DNA of 64,000 nucleotides, from positions 310,001 through 374,000 of the forward strand of contig NZ_JBHTKR010000005.1 in NCBI RefSeq assembly GCF_042678485.1, in the 5' to 3' direction. The notes beneath the pieces were generated by a model that was not told the DNA's origin, ran no database searches, and was given only the letters and a program-made list of their open reading frames with translations. This document shows, one piece after another, positions 7,939 through 17,874 of the stretch (position 1 is the stretch's first letter; every line of letters starts with the position of its first letter). Source of the stretch: Seohaeicola saemankumensis (lineage in GTDB: Bacteria > Pseudomonadota > Alphaproteobacteria > Rhodobacterales > Rhodobacteraceae). Both the position numbers and the translations under genes were made by a program.

Positions 7939-9252
7939 CTAGCCCTTTTCGCGCCGCGCACGCAACTTGCTGAAATACTCCAGCCGGCGCTTCAACTCCC
8001 GCTCAAAACCACGCTCTACCGGTTGATAGAGAACCGGGCGCCTGACCCCGTCCGGGAAATAGTTCTGCCCCGAAAATCCATCCTCGGCATCATGGTCATA
8101 GGCATAGTCGGCACCGTAGCCCTGATCCTTCATCAACTTGGTCGGTGCGTTCAGGATATGTTTGGGCGGCGGTTCCGATCCCGTCTTTTGCGCCAGTGCC
8201 ATGGCCGCCTTGAAACCCGTGTAACCAGCGTTCGACTTGGGCGCCAGCGCCAGGTAGGTGACCGCCTGCCCCAGCGCCAACTCGCCCTCGGGGCTGCCCA
8301 GCCGCTCGTATGTTTCCCAGGCTTGCAGGCAGACGGCCTGCGCTTGCGGATCGGCAAGTCCGATATCCTCGACCGCCATGCGCGTCAGCCGCCGCGCCAG
8401 ATAGCGCGGATCCTCGCCCCCGGTCAGCATGCGTGCGAACCAGTAGAGTGCGGCATCGGGATCAGAGCCGCGCACGGATTTGTGCAGCGCCGAGATCAGG
8501 TTGTAATGCTCATCCCCGGATTTGTCATATTTGGCCGCGCGCTTCATCAGCCGTGTGGCCAGAGCATCGGTATCCAGCTTGCCCTCGACCCGCCATGCGG
8601 CCACCTGTTCGATCAGGTTCAGCAAGGCGCGCCCGTCGCCATCCGCCATCTCGAGCAGGGCCTCACGCGCGGGGCCTGTCAGCGGCAAGGCGCGGTCCAG
8701 TTCCTTTTCGGCCCGCTGCGCCAGGCGTTCCAGATCCGACAGATCCAGCCGCTTGAGCACAAGCACCTGTGCACGGCTCAGAACGGCTGCGTTCAACTCG
8801 AAACTGGGGTTTTCGGTGGTGGCCCCCACCAGAAGGATCGTCCCATCCTCCATATGCGGCAGGAAACCGTCCTGCTGGGCCTTGTTGAAACGGTGGATTT
8901 CATCCACGAACAGCAAGGTCCCCTGCCCGTTGGCGCGGCGCATCCTGGCTGTCTCGAATACCTTTCTCAGTTCCGGCATGCCGGTGAAGATCGCGCTGAT
9001 CTGGACGAAATGCAGATCCGTCTCATCCGCCAGCAGCCGGGCGATGGTGGTCTTTCCCACACCGGGCGGCCCCCACAGGATCAGCGATGACAGCGATCCC
9101 GAAGACAACATGATGCCCAGCGGCGCGTCGGGGCCAAGCACCTGTTCCTGCCCGATCACCTGATCCAGACGCTGTGGGCGCAAGCGATCCGCCAAGGGAC
9201 GGGGTGCGCCCTTGGCCTCGTCCTTGCCGCCGGAGTCGAACAGATCAGCCAT
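7939..9252 (-). CDS. rarA: replication-associated recombination protein RarA/MgsA
   Basis: AAA+ ATPase of 437 residues related to clamp-loader subunits and eukaryotic WRNIP1; family members act at stalled replication forks. Walker A GPPGVGKT is at 61-68 and Walker B F-V-D-E-I-H around 115-120. The characteristic N-terminal stretch L-A-D-R-L-R-P near residue 20 and the C-terminal tetramerisation region are present, and the length is normal. It starts three bases after the degQ-like stop, so it is very likely cotranscribed with the protease. Confidence 0.93.
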   Translation of the reverse strand: MADLFDSGGKDEAKGAPRPLADRLRPQRLDQVIGQEQVLGPDAPLGIMLSSGSLSSLILWGPPGVGKTTIARLLADETDLHFVQISAIFTGMPELRKVFETARMRRANGQGTLLFVDEIHRFNKAQQDGFLPHMEDGTILLVGATTENPSFELNAAVLSRAQVLVLKRLDLSDLERLAQRAEKELDRALPLTGPAREALLEMADGDGRALLNLIEQVAAWRVEGKLDTDALATRLMKRAAKYDKSGDEHYNLISALHKSVRGSDPDAALYWFARMLTGGEDPRYLARRLTRMAVEDIGLADPQAQAVCLQAWETYERLGSPEGELALGQAVTYLALAPKSNAGYTGFKAAMALAQKTGSEPPPKHILNAPTKLMKDQGYGADYAYDHDAEDGFSGQNYFPDGVRRPVLYQPVERGFERELKRRLEYFSKLRARREKG

Positions 9253-9255
9253 GCC

Positions 9256-10656
9256 TTACAGCCTGCTGCGCAACGACAGCCGCTGCAAGCCGCGTTGCAG
9301 ATCAAGCCGCAGCGCGCGCGCCGCAGCAGCGTCACGCAAGGCATCCTGCACCTGCGCTGTCTGCGTGATCGCATTGCCGTTGATGGCCAGGATCACGTCT
9401 CCAGGGCGGATGCCCAGCCTTGCGCCGTAGGGGCCTGGGTTTGCCACAACCACCCCAGCGCTGCCCAGCGGCAGGTTGAATTCCGCCAGCACGGCGGGAT
9501 TGACGTTCAGCACCGTCAATCCCGGCAAGGGCGAACCCTCGTCAAGCCGGAGCATCGCGCGTGGCGGTGTATCGGGCGCAGGTCGCAGCTCAACCGCCAC
9601 GGTGTCTCTCACCCCATCGCGCAGCGCTGTGACCTGCGCCACCTTGCCCAGGCCCGCCACGCTCATCCGGAAAACCATCTCGGCGGGTGTGTTCACGGGC
9701 TGGCCGTCCACTGTCAGGATCACGTCGCCGGGGCGCAAACCCGCTTCGGCAAAGGGGCTGGACGGGTGCAAGGCCGACACCAGAATCCCGCCGGGACGAT
9801 CCAGCCCAAGCGAGGCCGCGATATCCGCATCGACGGATTGACCGGACATGCCCGCCCAGGGCCGTTCGAACCGTATGCGCCCTTCGCGGGCCTGTTCGAC
9901 GAAACGGGCCACAAGATTGGCGGGGATCGCGAAACCGATCCCGTTCGATCCGCCTGACCGCGTCAGGATCGACGTGTTCACCCCGATCAATGCGCCGTTC
10001 ACGTCGATCAGCGCGCCGCCGGAATTACCGGGATTGATCGCGGCATCGGTCTGGATGAAATAGCCCCGCCCCGTACCGGATGCCGTGCCCGACCGCGCCA
10101 GCCCCGACACGATCCCGCTGCTGACGGTCTGGCCCACGCCGAAAGGGTTGCCGATCGCCAGCACCAGTTCGCCCACCTCGACACTGTCGCTGTCGCGCAG
10201 GCTCAGCGCGGGCAGATCGGTCGCCCCGTCAAGCCGCAGAACCGCAAGGTCGCTTTCCTCGTCGCCCAGGATGACCGTGGCCGCATATTCGCGCCGATCG
10301 GCCAGAACGACGCGAATATCCGTCGCTTCGCCCACGACATGATAATTCGACACGACGATCCCGTCGGACGACAGGATGACGCCAGACCCAAGGCTGTTCT
10401 GAACCTCAGGGCGCACCGTGCCGAAATCGCGGAAAAGATCCTGGAAGAACGGATCGCCAGCAAAGGGGCTGGAGCGCACCGCGACCACCCGCTTGGCGTA
10501 GATATTGACCACCGCGGGCGTGGCCTGTTTCACCAGCGGCGCAAAACCCAACTGGATCTCGGCCAGGCTGCCAGGCACGCGGGTTTCAGCAGAGAGCGCC
10601 AGTGGCGTAAGCCCCAGGGCCATGACTGACAGGATTGCAAGACCGGAACGCAGCAT
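9256..10656 (-). CDS. Do/DegQ-family periplasmic serine protease
   Basis: 466-residue HtrA-type protease for periplasmic quality control. It has a signal peptide (residues 1-23, ending L-A-L-S-A), a trypsin-like domain with His106, Asp136 and Ser212 (N-P-G-N-S-G-G), and two PDZ domains (about 255-350 and 375-460). GGGAGG five bases before the ATG supports the start. It is the first gene of the degQ-rarA-crcB run, transcribed away from the ribosomal cluster terminator. DegP and DegQ cannot be told apart reliably by eye, so no symbol is given. Confidence 0.92.
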   Translation of the reverse strand: MLRSGLAILSVMALGLTPLALSAETRVPGSLAEIQLGFAPLVKQATPAVVNIYAKRVVAVRSSPFAGDPFFQDLFRDFGTVRPEVQNSLGSGVILSSDGIVVSNYHVVGEATDIRVVLADRREYAATVILGDEESDLAVLRLDGATDLPALSLRDSDSVEVGELVLAIGNPFGVGQTVSSGIVSGLARSGTASGTGRGYFIQTDAAINPGNSGGALIDVNGALIGVNTSILTRSGGSNGIGFAIPANLVARFVEQAREGRIRFERPWAGMSGQSVDADIAASLGLDRPGGILVSALHPSSPFAEAGLRPGDVILTVDGQPVNTPAEMVFRMSVAGLGKVAQVTALRDGVRDTVAVELRPAPDTPPRAMLRLDEGSPLPGLTVLNVNPAVLAEFNLPLGSAGVVVANPGPYGARLGIRPGDVILAINGNAITQTAQVQDALRDAAAARALRLDLQRGLQRLSLRSRL

Positions 10657-10736
10657 TGGAACCTCCCTTGTCCTTTGGCGTCATATGATCCCCGCCGCCC
10701 CGAGATGCAAGTTCCGCGATGTCAGAGAGGGTAAAC

Positions 10737-10765
10737 GAAAAACCCCCGCCCTTGTGGGACGGGGG
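10737..10765 (-). terminator. terminator of the alpha/rplQ operon
   Basis: On the minus strand a GC-rich stem (CCCCCGTCCC pairing with GGGCGGGGG, one bulge) is followed directly by TTTTT. It lies 29 nt past the rplQ stop and before degQ, and marks the end of the long ribosomal-protein cluster. Confidence 0.88.
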
Positions 10766-10794
10766 TCTGAAACGATTGCCCGCGGGCGCGAGGA

Positions 10795-11214
10795 TCAATC
10801 CTCGGCAACCTCTTCGGCAGCAACGCGGGCCTTGTCGGCCGCGCCTTTGGCAGCGGTGTCGCGGTCCACGAATTCGATGATCGCCATCGGTGCCATGTCA
10901 CCATAACGGAAACCGGCCTTGAGGATGCGGACGTAGCCGCCCTGACGATCCTTGTAGCGCGGGCCCAGGATGTCGAACAGCTTTGCAACATAGGCATCCT
11001 GCTTCAGCTGGGATGCGGCCTGACGGCGGGCATGCAGATCGCCGCGCTTGCCCAGCGTGATCAGTTTTTCAACGATCGGGCGCAGTTCTTTTGCCTTGGG
11101 CAGGGTTGTCTTGATCTGCTCATGTTCGATGAGCGAGCCGGCCATGTTCGCCCACAGCGCCTTGCGGTGCTCATGGGTACGGTTCAGGCGGCGGTAGCCT
11201 CTTGCGTGACGCAT
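10795..11214 (-). CDS. rplQ: 50S ribosomal protein L17
   Basis: 139 residues. The N-terminal pattern M-R-H-A-R-G-Y-R-R-L-N-R-T-H-E-H-R is diagnostic of L17, which binds 23S rRNA near the tunnel exit. The C-terminus carries an acidic, alanine-rich tail (about 115-139) of the kind found in alphaproteobacterial L17. It is the last gene of the alpha operon, after rpoA, and is followed by a strong terminator. Confidence 0.97.
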   Translation of the reverse strand: MRHARGYRRLNRTHEHRKALWANMAGSLIEHEQIKTTLPKAKELRPIVEKLITLGKRGDLHARRQAASQLKQDAYVAKLFDILGPRYKDRQGGYVRILKAGFRYGDMAPMAIIEFVDRDTAAKGAADKARVAAEEVAED

Positions 11215-11329
11215 TGTCGTTCTCCTTCAAGCTTTACGAAGCTTTTTGCTTTGTCCGGTGGCCGATGCGTGTCAGCCACTCTCCTTGGGGCACCATGCCC
11301 TTGTGTTCCCCGCCAGCGCGGGCATTCAA

Positions 11330-11352
11330 GGGGCAGGCTTTTGGCCTGCCCC
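11330..11352 (-). promoter_or_regulatory. rpoA-rplQ spacer hairpin
   Basis: A perfect 9-bp stem GGGGCAGGC/GCCTGCCCC with a 5-nt loop begins 7 nt after the rpoA stop. It is not followed by a T-run, so it may slow or process the transcript between rpoA and rplQ rather than terminate it. Confidence 0.5.
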
Positions 11353-11358
11353 CTATTC

Positions 11359-12375
11359 TCAGAACGCGTCTTCGAATTTCTTGGCCAGATCTTCGATATT
11401 GTCTGGCGGCCAATCCTCGACATCCATGCCAAGGTGCAGGCCCATGCCGGACAGCACTTCCTTGATCTCGTTCAGCGACTTGCGGCCGAAGTTCGGGGTG
11501 CGCAGCATCTCGGCTTCGGTTTTCTGGATCAGGTCGCCGATATAGACGATGTTGTCGTTCTTCAGGCAGTTTGCCGAACGCACCGACAGCTCCAGCTCGT
11601 CCACCTTCTTCAGCAGAAGCGGATTGAACTCCAGCCCGTCATCATCATCCGAACGGGTGGCGCTTTCGGGCTCGTCAAAGTTGACGAAGATCGACAGCTG
11701 ATCCTGCAGGATGCGCGCGGCATAGGCAACGGCATCATCCGGTGTCAGGGATCCATCGGTTTCGATCTTCATGGTCAGCTTGTCATAGTCCAGAACCTGA
11801 CCTTCGCGGGTCGGGGTCACTTCGTAGGACACGCGCTTGATCGGCGAATAGATCGCGTCGATCGGAATCAGACCGATGGGCGCATCTTCCGGCTTGTTCT
11901 TGTCAGCCGAGACATAGCCCTTGCCGGTATTGACCGTCAGTTCCATGTAGAGGTCCGCACCATCGTCCAGGTGGCAGATCACGTGATCCTTGTTCAGGAT
12001 CTCGATGCCCGCGCTGTCCGAGATGTCACCGGCCGTGACAACGCCGGGACCCTTTGCATTCACGGTCAGGCGCTTGGGCCCTTCCACTTCCATGCGGATC
12101 GAGACACCCTTGAGGTTCAGGATGATGTCGGTCACGTCCTCGCGCACGCCGGCGACGGACGAAAATTCGTGCAGCACGTTGTCGATCTGCACGGATGTGA
12201 TGGCGGCACCTTGCAGCGACGACATCAGGATGCGGCGCAGCGCGTTGCCCAGCGTCAGGCCGAAGCCCCGCTCCAGCGGTTCGGCGATCACGGTGGCCTG
12301 ACGGGCCGGATCGTTGCCCGGCTTGACGTCAAGCTGTGTCGGCTTGATCAGTTCGGCCCAGTTCTTGTGGATCAT
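11359..12375 (-). CDS. rpoA: DNA-directed RNA polymerase subunit alpha
   Basis: 338 residues, with the dimerising N-terminal domain (about 1-235), a flexible linker, and the C-terminal domain that contacts UP elements and activators (about 255-330, with S-A-N-C-L-K and N-F-G-R-K-S-L-N-E). I start at M-I-H-K-N-W (ATG at 12375) because GGAGG lies just upstream; the in-frame ATG four codons earlier would bury that site. Position between rpsK and rplQ is the standard alpha-operon order. Confidence 0.97.
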   Translation of the reverse strand: MIHKNWAELIKPTQLDVKPGNDPARQATVIAEPLERGFGLTLGNALRRILMSSLQGAAITSVQIDNVLHEFSSVAGVREDVTDIILNLKGVSIRMEVEGPKRLTVNAKGPGVVTAGDISDSAGIEILNKDHVICHLDDGADLYMELTVNTGKGYVSADKNKPEDAPIGLIPIDAIYSPIKRVSYEVTPTREGQVLDYDKLTMKIETDGSLTPDDAVAYAARILQDQLSIFVNFDEPESATRSDDDDGLEFNPLLLKKVDELELSVRSANCLKNDNIVYIGDLIQKTEAEMLRTPNFGRKSLNEIKEVLSGMGLHLGMDVEDWPPDNIEDLAKKFEDAF

Positions 12376-12488
12376 ACGTCCCTCCATTCTTGTCTTGTCC
12401 TCATGTCCAAAAGGCCAAGACGCCCGAGGTTTCTAAATGACGTCGAGGGGCCGAGCACAAGGCGCGGCCCCCTGAAAAATAAGCGGGA

Positions 12489-12881
12489 TCAGACCCGGCG
12501 ACGCTTGGGAGGGCGGCAGCCGTTGTGCGCGATCGGGGTCACATCACGGATCGAGGTGATGTTGAAACCGACAGCCGCCAGGGCGCGCAATGCGCTTTCA
12601 CGGCCCGAACCGGGACCCTGCACTTCGACTTCCAGCGTCTTCACGCCGTGTTCCTGGGCTTTCTTTCCGGCATCTTCTGCGGCCATCTGGGCGGCATAAG
12701 GGGTCGATTTACGCGAACCCTTGAAGCCCATGGTGCCAGCCGAAGACCAGGCAATCGCATTGCCCTGCACGTCCGAAATCAGGATCTTGGTGTTGTTGAA
12801 CGAAGAGTTCACATGCGCCACGCCTGCAGCGATGTTCTTGGAGACCTTCTTCTTGCCTCCGCGACGGGTATCACGTGCCAT
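12489..12881 (-). CDS. rpsK: 30S ribosomal protein S11
   Basis: 130 residues, ending in the conserved N-G-C-R-P-P-K-R-R-R-V tail. S11 lies on the small-subunit platform and helps select mRNA at the exit site. It follows rpsM by 15 nt and precedes rpoA. Start ATG at 12881 is the only sensible one. The length and full-length match to the family pattern make this a secure call. Confidence 0.97.
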   Translation of the reverse strand: MARDTRRGGKKKVSKNIAAGVAHVNSSFNNTKILISDVQGNAIAWSSAGTMGFKGSRKSTPYAAQMAAEDAGKKAQEHGVKTLEVEVQGPGSGRESALRALAAVGFNITSIRDVTPIAHNGCRPPKRRRV

Positions 12882-12896
12882 TGATGCAGCCCTCCC

Positions 12897-13265
12897 TTAT
12901 TTCTTCTTGCCGGCAATGGCCTTTGCGGGGCCTTTGCGGGTACGAGCGTTGGTATGGGTGCGCTGGCCGCGAACCGGCAGGTTGCGACGGTGGCGCAGGC
13001 CACGGTAGCAGCCAAGGTCCATCAGGCGCTTGATGTTCATCTGCGTCTCACGGCGCAGGTCGCCTTCCACGGTGTAGTTGGCGTCGATATGCTCGCGGAT
13101 GGCGAGAACTTCGGCGTCCGACAGCTCGTTCACGCGACGGGTTGCGTCGATGTTCACGGCTTCGCAGATGGCTTTGGCCGAAGTATGGCCAATTCCGGTG
13201 ATGTAAGTCAGGGCGATCGGGACCCGTTTTTGGGTCGGGATGTTTACGCCGGCGATACGTGCCAC
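12897..13265 (-). CDS. rpsM: 30S ribosomal protein S13
   Basis: 122 residues beginning A-R-I-A-G-V-N-I-P after the initiator. S13 sits in the head of the small subunit and bridges to the 50S and the P-site tRNA. The start codon is GTG (13263-13265), with AAGGAA upstream, which is unusual among the ribosomal genes here. It is the first gene of the alpha operon and is separated from adk by 221 nt that contain a terminator-like hairpin. Confidence 0.97.
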   Translation of the reverse strand: MARIAGVNIPTQKRVPIALTYITGIGHTSAKAICEAVNIDATRRVNELSDAEVLAIREHIDANYTVEGDLRRETQMNIKRLMDLGCYRGLRHRRNLPVRGQRTHTNARTRKGPAKAIAGKKK

Positions 13266-13433
13266 GTGTCACTTTCCTTTTCGTTGCGGTTCCGTCGTGC
13301 CAGAACCTTTTTTCACAACGTAGGCCAGAGGCATCGTGCCATCGGGCCGCAGCTGAATTCAGATGTCGATTCGGAAACGGGCAGAACCCGCGCAGAATCA
13401 AATCTCGTGTCCGAGATAGGGCTGGTTATGTAG

Positions 13434-13460
13434 AAAAGCGGGGGCCGTCAAGCCCCCCGC
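13434..13460 (-). terminator. terminator-like hairpin after adk
   Basis: On the minus strand a 7-bp stem GCGGGGG/CCCCCGC (10-nt loop) is followed by TTTT, 26 nt after the adk stop. It suggests that transcription from the spc block at least partly ends here and that rpsM-rpsK-rpoA-rplQ has its own promoter in the following 170 nt, although I could not fix that promoter. Confidence 0.6.
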
Positions 13461-13486
13461 CCCCGGTTTGCGATTTTCTGCTGTGA

Positions 13487-14124
13487 TCAATCCAGAACGG
13501 CGGCAATCGCCTTCTGAACATCACCGATTTCGGCCAGCCCATCGACCGTGCGCAACTGACCCTTGGCATAGTAATAGCCGATCAGCGGCGAGGTCTTCTT
13601 GTAATATTCCATCAGACGCTGGCGCAGACTGTCTTCGTTATCATCGGCGCGGCGCTTCATGTTTGTGCCGCCGCATTTGTCGCAGACACCATCCACCGCC
13701 GGACGATGGGTGACGTCATGATAGACCTCGCCGCAATCGCCACAGGTAAAGCGGCCGGTGATACGCGCCACCAGTGCAGCGTCGTCCACCTGCATCTCGA
13801 TCACCGCATCCAGCGCCTCGCCCATGCTGGACAGAAGATCCGCCAATGCATCGGCCTGCGGCAGCGTCCGGGGGAACCCGTCGAAGATGAAACCGCCGGC
13901 CTTGTCGCCTTCCAGCCTTTCACGGATCAGGCCGATCACGATCTCGTCGGTCACAAGCTCGCCACGGTCCATCACGTCGGCCACGATGCGGCCCATATCG
14001 GTACCACTTGTGCGGGCCTCGCGCAGCATGTCCCCGGTGCTCAGCTGGATCATGTTGCGCGTCTCGACCAGGTGACGGGCCTGCGTGCCTTTTCCGGCCC
14101 CCGGGGGCCCAAGAAGAATGATGT

Positions 14125-14128
<4 letters not shown>
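13487..14128 (-). CDS. adk: adenylate kinase, zinc-LID type
   Basis: 213 residues. The P-loop GPPGAGKGTQ is at 7-16. The enzyme interconverts ATP + AMP and 2 ADP in the cytoplasm. The LID domain carries four cysteines (Cys129, Cys132, Cys149, Cys152), the structural zinc form, rather than the hydrogen-bond form of enteric Adk. The ATG overlaps the secY stop by 4 nt (ATGA), so the gene is coupled to secY in the spc block. Placement between secY and rpsM is common in alphaproteobacteria. Confidence 0.96.
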
Positions 14129-15489
<1,361 letters not shown>

Positions 15490-15569
15490 TCGCGGTCTCT
15501 CTCATGTGACAACGCCGCCAGAGCGGTTTTCCGGCTCAGGCGGCGTTCAGGAAAACTAGGGCCTATGTA

Positions 15570-15587
15570 AGCGGCGCGCGCGCCGCT
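15570..15587 (-). promoter_or_regulatory. 18-bp perfect palindrome ahead of secY
   Basis: AGCGGCGCG/CGCGCCGCT is a perfect inverted repeat in the rplO-secY spacer, shortly after the rplO stop. A second pair of complementary arms (ACGCCGCC and GGCGGCGT) follows nearer to secY. No T-run follows, so a structured leader or processing site is more likely than a terminator. Confidence 0.45.
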
Positions 15588-15596
15588 CACAACCCG

Positions 15597-16079
15597 TTAT
15601 TCAGCCGCAGGGGCCGCAGCAGGTGCTGCCACGTTCAGCGCGCCACCCAGTTTCGCAACCGCTTCAACGGCCTGGGCCGAAGCACCGGTCACGTTCAGCG
15701 TCACCTTGGACGAGAAATCGCCCTTGGCCAGAACGCGCACACCGTCCAGCTTGCGACGGACCAGCCCGGAAGCCACCATCACGTCTTCGGTGATCGGTGC
15801 CTTCGCGTCGATCTTGCCGGCCTCGATGAACTTCTGGATGATGCCCAGGTTCACAACAGCATAGGACTTGCGGTTGGGCTTGGTGAAGCCGCGTTTCGGC
15901 AGACGCTGATAGAGCGGCATCTGGCCACCCTCGTAGCCACCGATCGAGACACCCGAACGGGACTTCTGACCCTTGATACCCCGTCCACCGGTCTTGCCGG
16001 TACCAGAGCCGGGGCCACGGCCCACGCGCTTGCGCTTCTTGGTTGCGCCGTCGTTATCACTCAGTTCATGCAGTTTCAT
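15597..16079 (-). CDS. rplO: 50S ribosomal protein L15
   Basis: 160 residues with the glycine/lysine-rich N-terminus (K-R-V-G-R-G-P-G-S-G-T-G-K-T-G-G-R-G) typical of L15, an assembly-organising protein of the large subunit. The C-terminal tail is alanine-rich and slightly longer than in enteric bacteria, as is normal in alphaproteobacteria. Gene order rpmD-rplO-secY is the standard spc order. Confidence 0.97.
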   Translation of the reverse strand: MKLHELSDNDGATKKRKRVGRGPGSGTGKTGGRGIKGQKSRSGVSIGGYEGGQMPLYQRLPKRGFTKPNRKSYAVVNLGIIQKFIEAGKIDAKAPITEDVMVASGLVRRKLDGVRVLAKGDFSSKVTLNVTGASAQAVEAVAKLGGALNVAAPAAAPAAE

Positions 16080-16178
16080 GTCGCTTCTCCTTGTGCCGGA
16101 TGCGACCCCCAGCGACGGGAGCGGCCGAACACGGCTTTGATTGTGAATACAGGGCGGGCCTGAACCCGCCCCGAATGG

Positions 16179-16367
16179 TTATTCGCGCTCTTCGATGATC
16201 TGGACCAGATGCGGGATCTTGGCGACCATGCCACGGATCGAAGGTGTATCCTCCAACTCGCGGGTCTTGTGCATCTTGTTCAGACCCAGACCGATCAGGG
16301 TCTGGCGCTGCTTCTCGGGGCGGCGGATCGGCGAGCCGATCTGCTTGACAACGATGGTTTTAGCCAT
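16179..16367 (-). CDS. rpmD: 50S ribosomal protein L30
   Basis: 62 residues, a small protein with I-G-S-P-I-R-R-P-E-K-Q-R-Q-T-L-I-G-L-G-L-N-K, the family signature. It binds 23S rRNA on the large subunit. It starts 12 nt after rpsE. The 99-nt gap to rplO is longer than most in this block but holds no gene that I can see. Confidence 0.96.
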   Translation of the reverse strand: MAKTIVVKQIGSPIRRPEKQRQTLIGLGLNKMHKTRELEDTPSIRGMVAKIPHLVQIIEERE

Positions 16368-16379
16368 GGTACCGTTTCC

Positions 16380-16946
16380 TTACGCTTCAGCCGCTTCGGC
16401 AGCCGGCGCATCGTCCTTGCGCAGGATGTCGGCGACCTTCTTGCCACGACGCTGGGCCACGGAACGGGGGCTGGATTCTTTCTTCAGCCCGTCGATGGTG
16501 GCACGGATCATGTTGTAGGGGTTCTGCGAACCAAGCGACTTGGACACGACGTCCTTGAGGCCCAGCATCTCGAACACGGCGCGCATCGGACCACCGGCGA
16601 TGATTCCGGTACCTTCCGGTGCGGCGCGCATCACGACCTTGCCGGCGCCATGGCGCCCTTCCATGTCGTGGTGCAGCGTGCGGCCTTCGCGCAGGGGCAC
16701 ACGGATCATCTGGCGCTTGGCCTGTTCCGTTGCCTTGCGGATGGCTTCGGGCACTTCTTTCGCCTTGCCCTTGCCAAAGCCGACACGGCCCTTCTGGTCA
16801 CCCACTACCACGAGTGCTGCAAAGCCGAAACGCTTGCCGCCCTTCACGGTCTTGGACACACGGTTGATCGCCACGAGACGATCGGCGAACTCCGGGGCGG
16901 CCTCTTCGCGGTCGCGACGGTCGCGGCGGTTGTCTTCTCTTGCCAT
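16380..16946 (-). CDS. rpsE: 30S ribosomal protein S5
   Basis: 188 residues, with the N-terminal dsRNA-binding-like domain (F-A-D-R-L-V-A-I-N-R-V-S-K-T-V-K-G-G-K-R) and the C-terminal domain containing A-A-P-E-G-T-G-I-I-A-G-G. S5 contributes to decoding fidelity and mRNA entry. The basic and acidic N-terminal stretch (residues 1-18) is an alphaproteobacterial-style extension. No sequence change in the loop known for spectinomycin resistance can be asserted by eye. Confidence 0.97.
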   Translation of the reverse strand: MAREDNRRDRRDREEAAPEFADRLVAINRVSKTVKGGKRFGFAALVVVGDQKGRVGFGKGKAKEVPEAIRKATEQAKRQMIRVPLREGRTLHHDMEGRHGAGKVVMRAAPEGTGIIAGGPMRAVFEMLGLKDVVSKSLGSQNPYNMIRATIDGLKKESSPRSVAQRRGKKVADILRKDDAPAAEAAEA

Positions 16947-16958
16947 TCTCTCGTCTCC

Positions 16959-17318
16959 TTAGAACTTGAGGCCACCTTCACGGGCAGCGTCGGCCAGAGC
17001 CTTCACCTTCCCGTGAAAGAGGAAACCACCACGATCGAAGTAGCAGTCTTCGACACCGGCCTTCTTGGCACGCTCGGCGATCGCCGCGCCCACCTTGGCA
17101 GCCGCTTCGACGTTGTTCTTGCCAACGACACCAAGCGCCTTCTCCAGGGTGGAGGCAGCGGCCAGGGTTACGCCACGCACATCGTCGATCAGCTGCACGC
17201 TGATGTTCTTGTTGCTGCGGTGAACGGAGAGGCGCACGCGACCCGCGTTCACCTTCCGAAGTTTGTTCCGAACGCGCAGGCGGCGCTTCAGAAACAGGGT
17301 TCTTTTGCTGTTTGCCAT
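16959..17318 (-). CDS. rplR: 50S ribosomal protein L18
   Basis: 119 residues. L18 binds 5S rRNA together with L5. Seen here are the basic N-terminus (K-R-R-L-R-V-R-N-K-L-R-K), L-S-V-H-R-S-N-K-N-I and the final F-D-R-G-G-F-L-F-H-G-K-V-K-A-L-A-D-A-A-R block, all family features. It is 11 nt downstream of rplF and 12 nt upstream of rpsE. Confidence 0.97.
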   Translation of the reverse strand: MANSKRTLFLKRRLRVRNKLRKVNAGRVRLSVHRSNKNISVQLIDDVRGVTLAAASTLEKALGVVGKNNVEAAAKVGAAIAERAKKAGVEDCYFDRGGFLFHGKVKALADAAREGGLKF

Positions 17319-17329
17319 CTTTCGCGTCC

Positions 17330-17863
17330 TTACTTCTTCTTGCCTTCCTTGCGGAAGATGTACTCACCCTTGTACTTGATGCCTTTGCCCTTGTAGGGCT
17401 CGGGCTTGCGCCATTCGCGGATATTCGCCGCGACCTGGCCCACAAGCTGGGCGTCATCACCTTCCACAACGATTTCGGTCTGCTTGGGGCAGGTCACCGT
17501 CACGCCATTGGGCACCTCGAAGTTGACTTCGTGGCTGTAGCCCAGCGACAGTTTCAGCGTGTTGCCCTGGATCGCGGCGCGGTAACCCACACCCGTGATC
17601 TCAAGCTCTTTCTTGAACCCGGTGGTCACACCGGTCACAAGGTTCGCCACCATCGAGCGGGACATGCCCCACTGCTGGCGGGCGCGCTTGGACGTACCAC
17701 GCGGGGTGATCGACACCAGATTGCCATCAACGGCAATGGTGACATCGTCGGTTGCGTTGAAATGCTTGGTCCCCTTGGGGCCCTTCACTTCGACGGTCTG
17801 GCCGGACACGGACGCCGAAACGCCTGCGGGCAGCTCGACCGGTTTCTTACCAATGCGAGACAT
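17330..17863 (-). CDS. rplF: 50S ribosomal protein L6
   Basis: 177 residues beginning S-R-I-G-K-K-P-V after the initiator, with two tandem L6 repeats and the C-terminal P-E-P-Y-K-G-K-G-I-K-Y motif. L6 lies near the factor-binding site of the large subunit. It sits 11 nt after rpsH, in the standard spc order. Confidence 0.97.
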   Translation of the reverse strand: MSRIGKKPVELPAGVSASVSGQTVEVKGPKGTKHFNATDDVTIAVDGNLVSITPRGTSKRARQQWGMSRSMVANLVTGVTTGFKKELEITGVGYRAAIQGNTLKLSLGYSHEVNFEVPNGVTVTCPKQTEIVVEGDDAQLVGQVAANIREWRKPEPYKGKGIKYKGEYIFRKEGKKK

Positions 17864-17874
17864 TGCCTTCCTCC

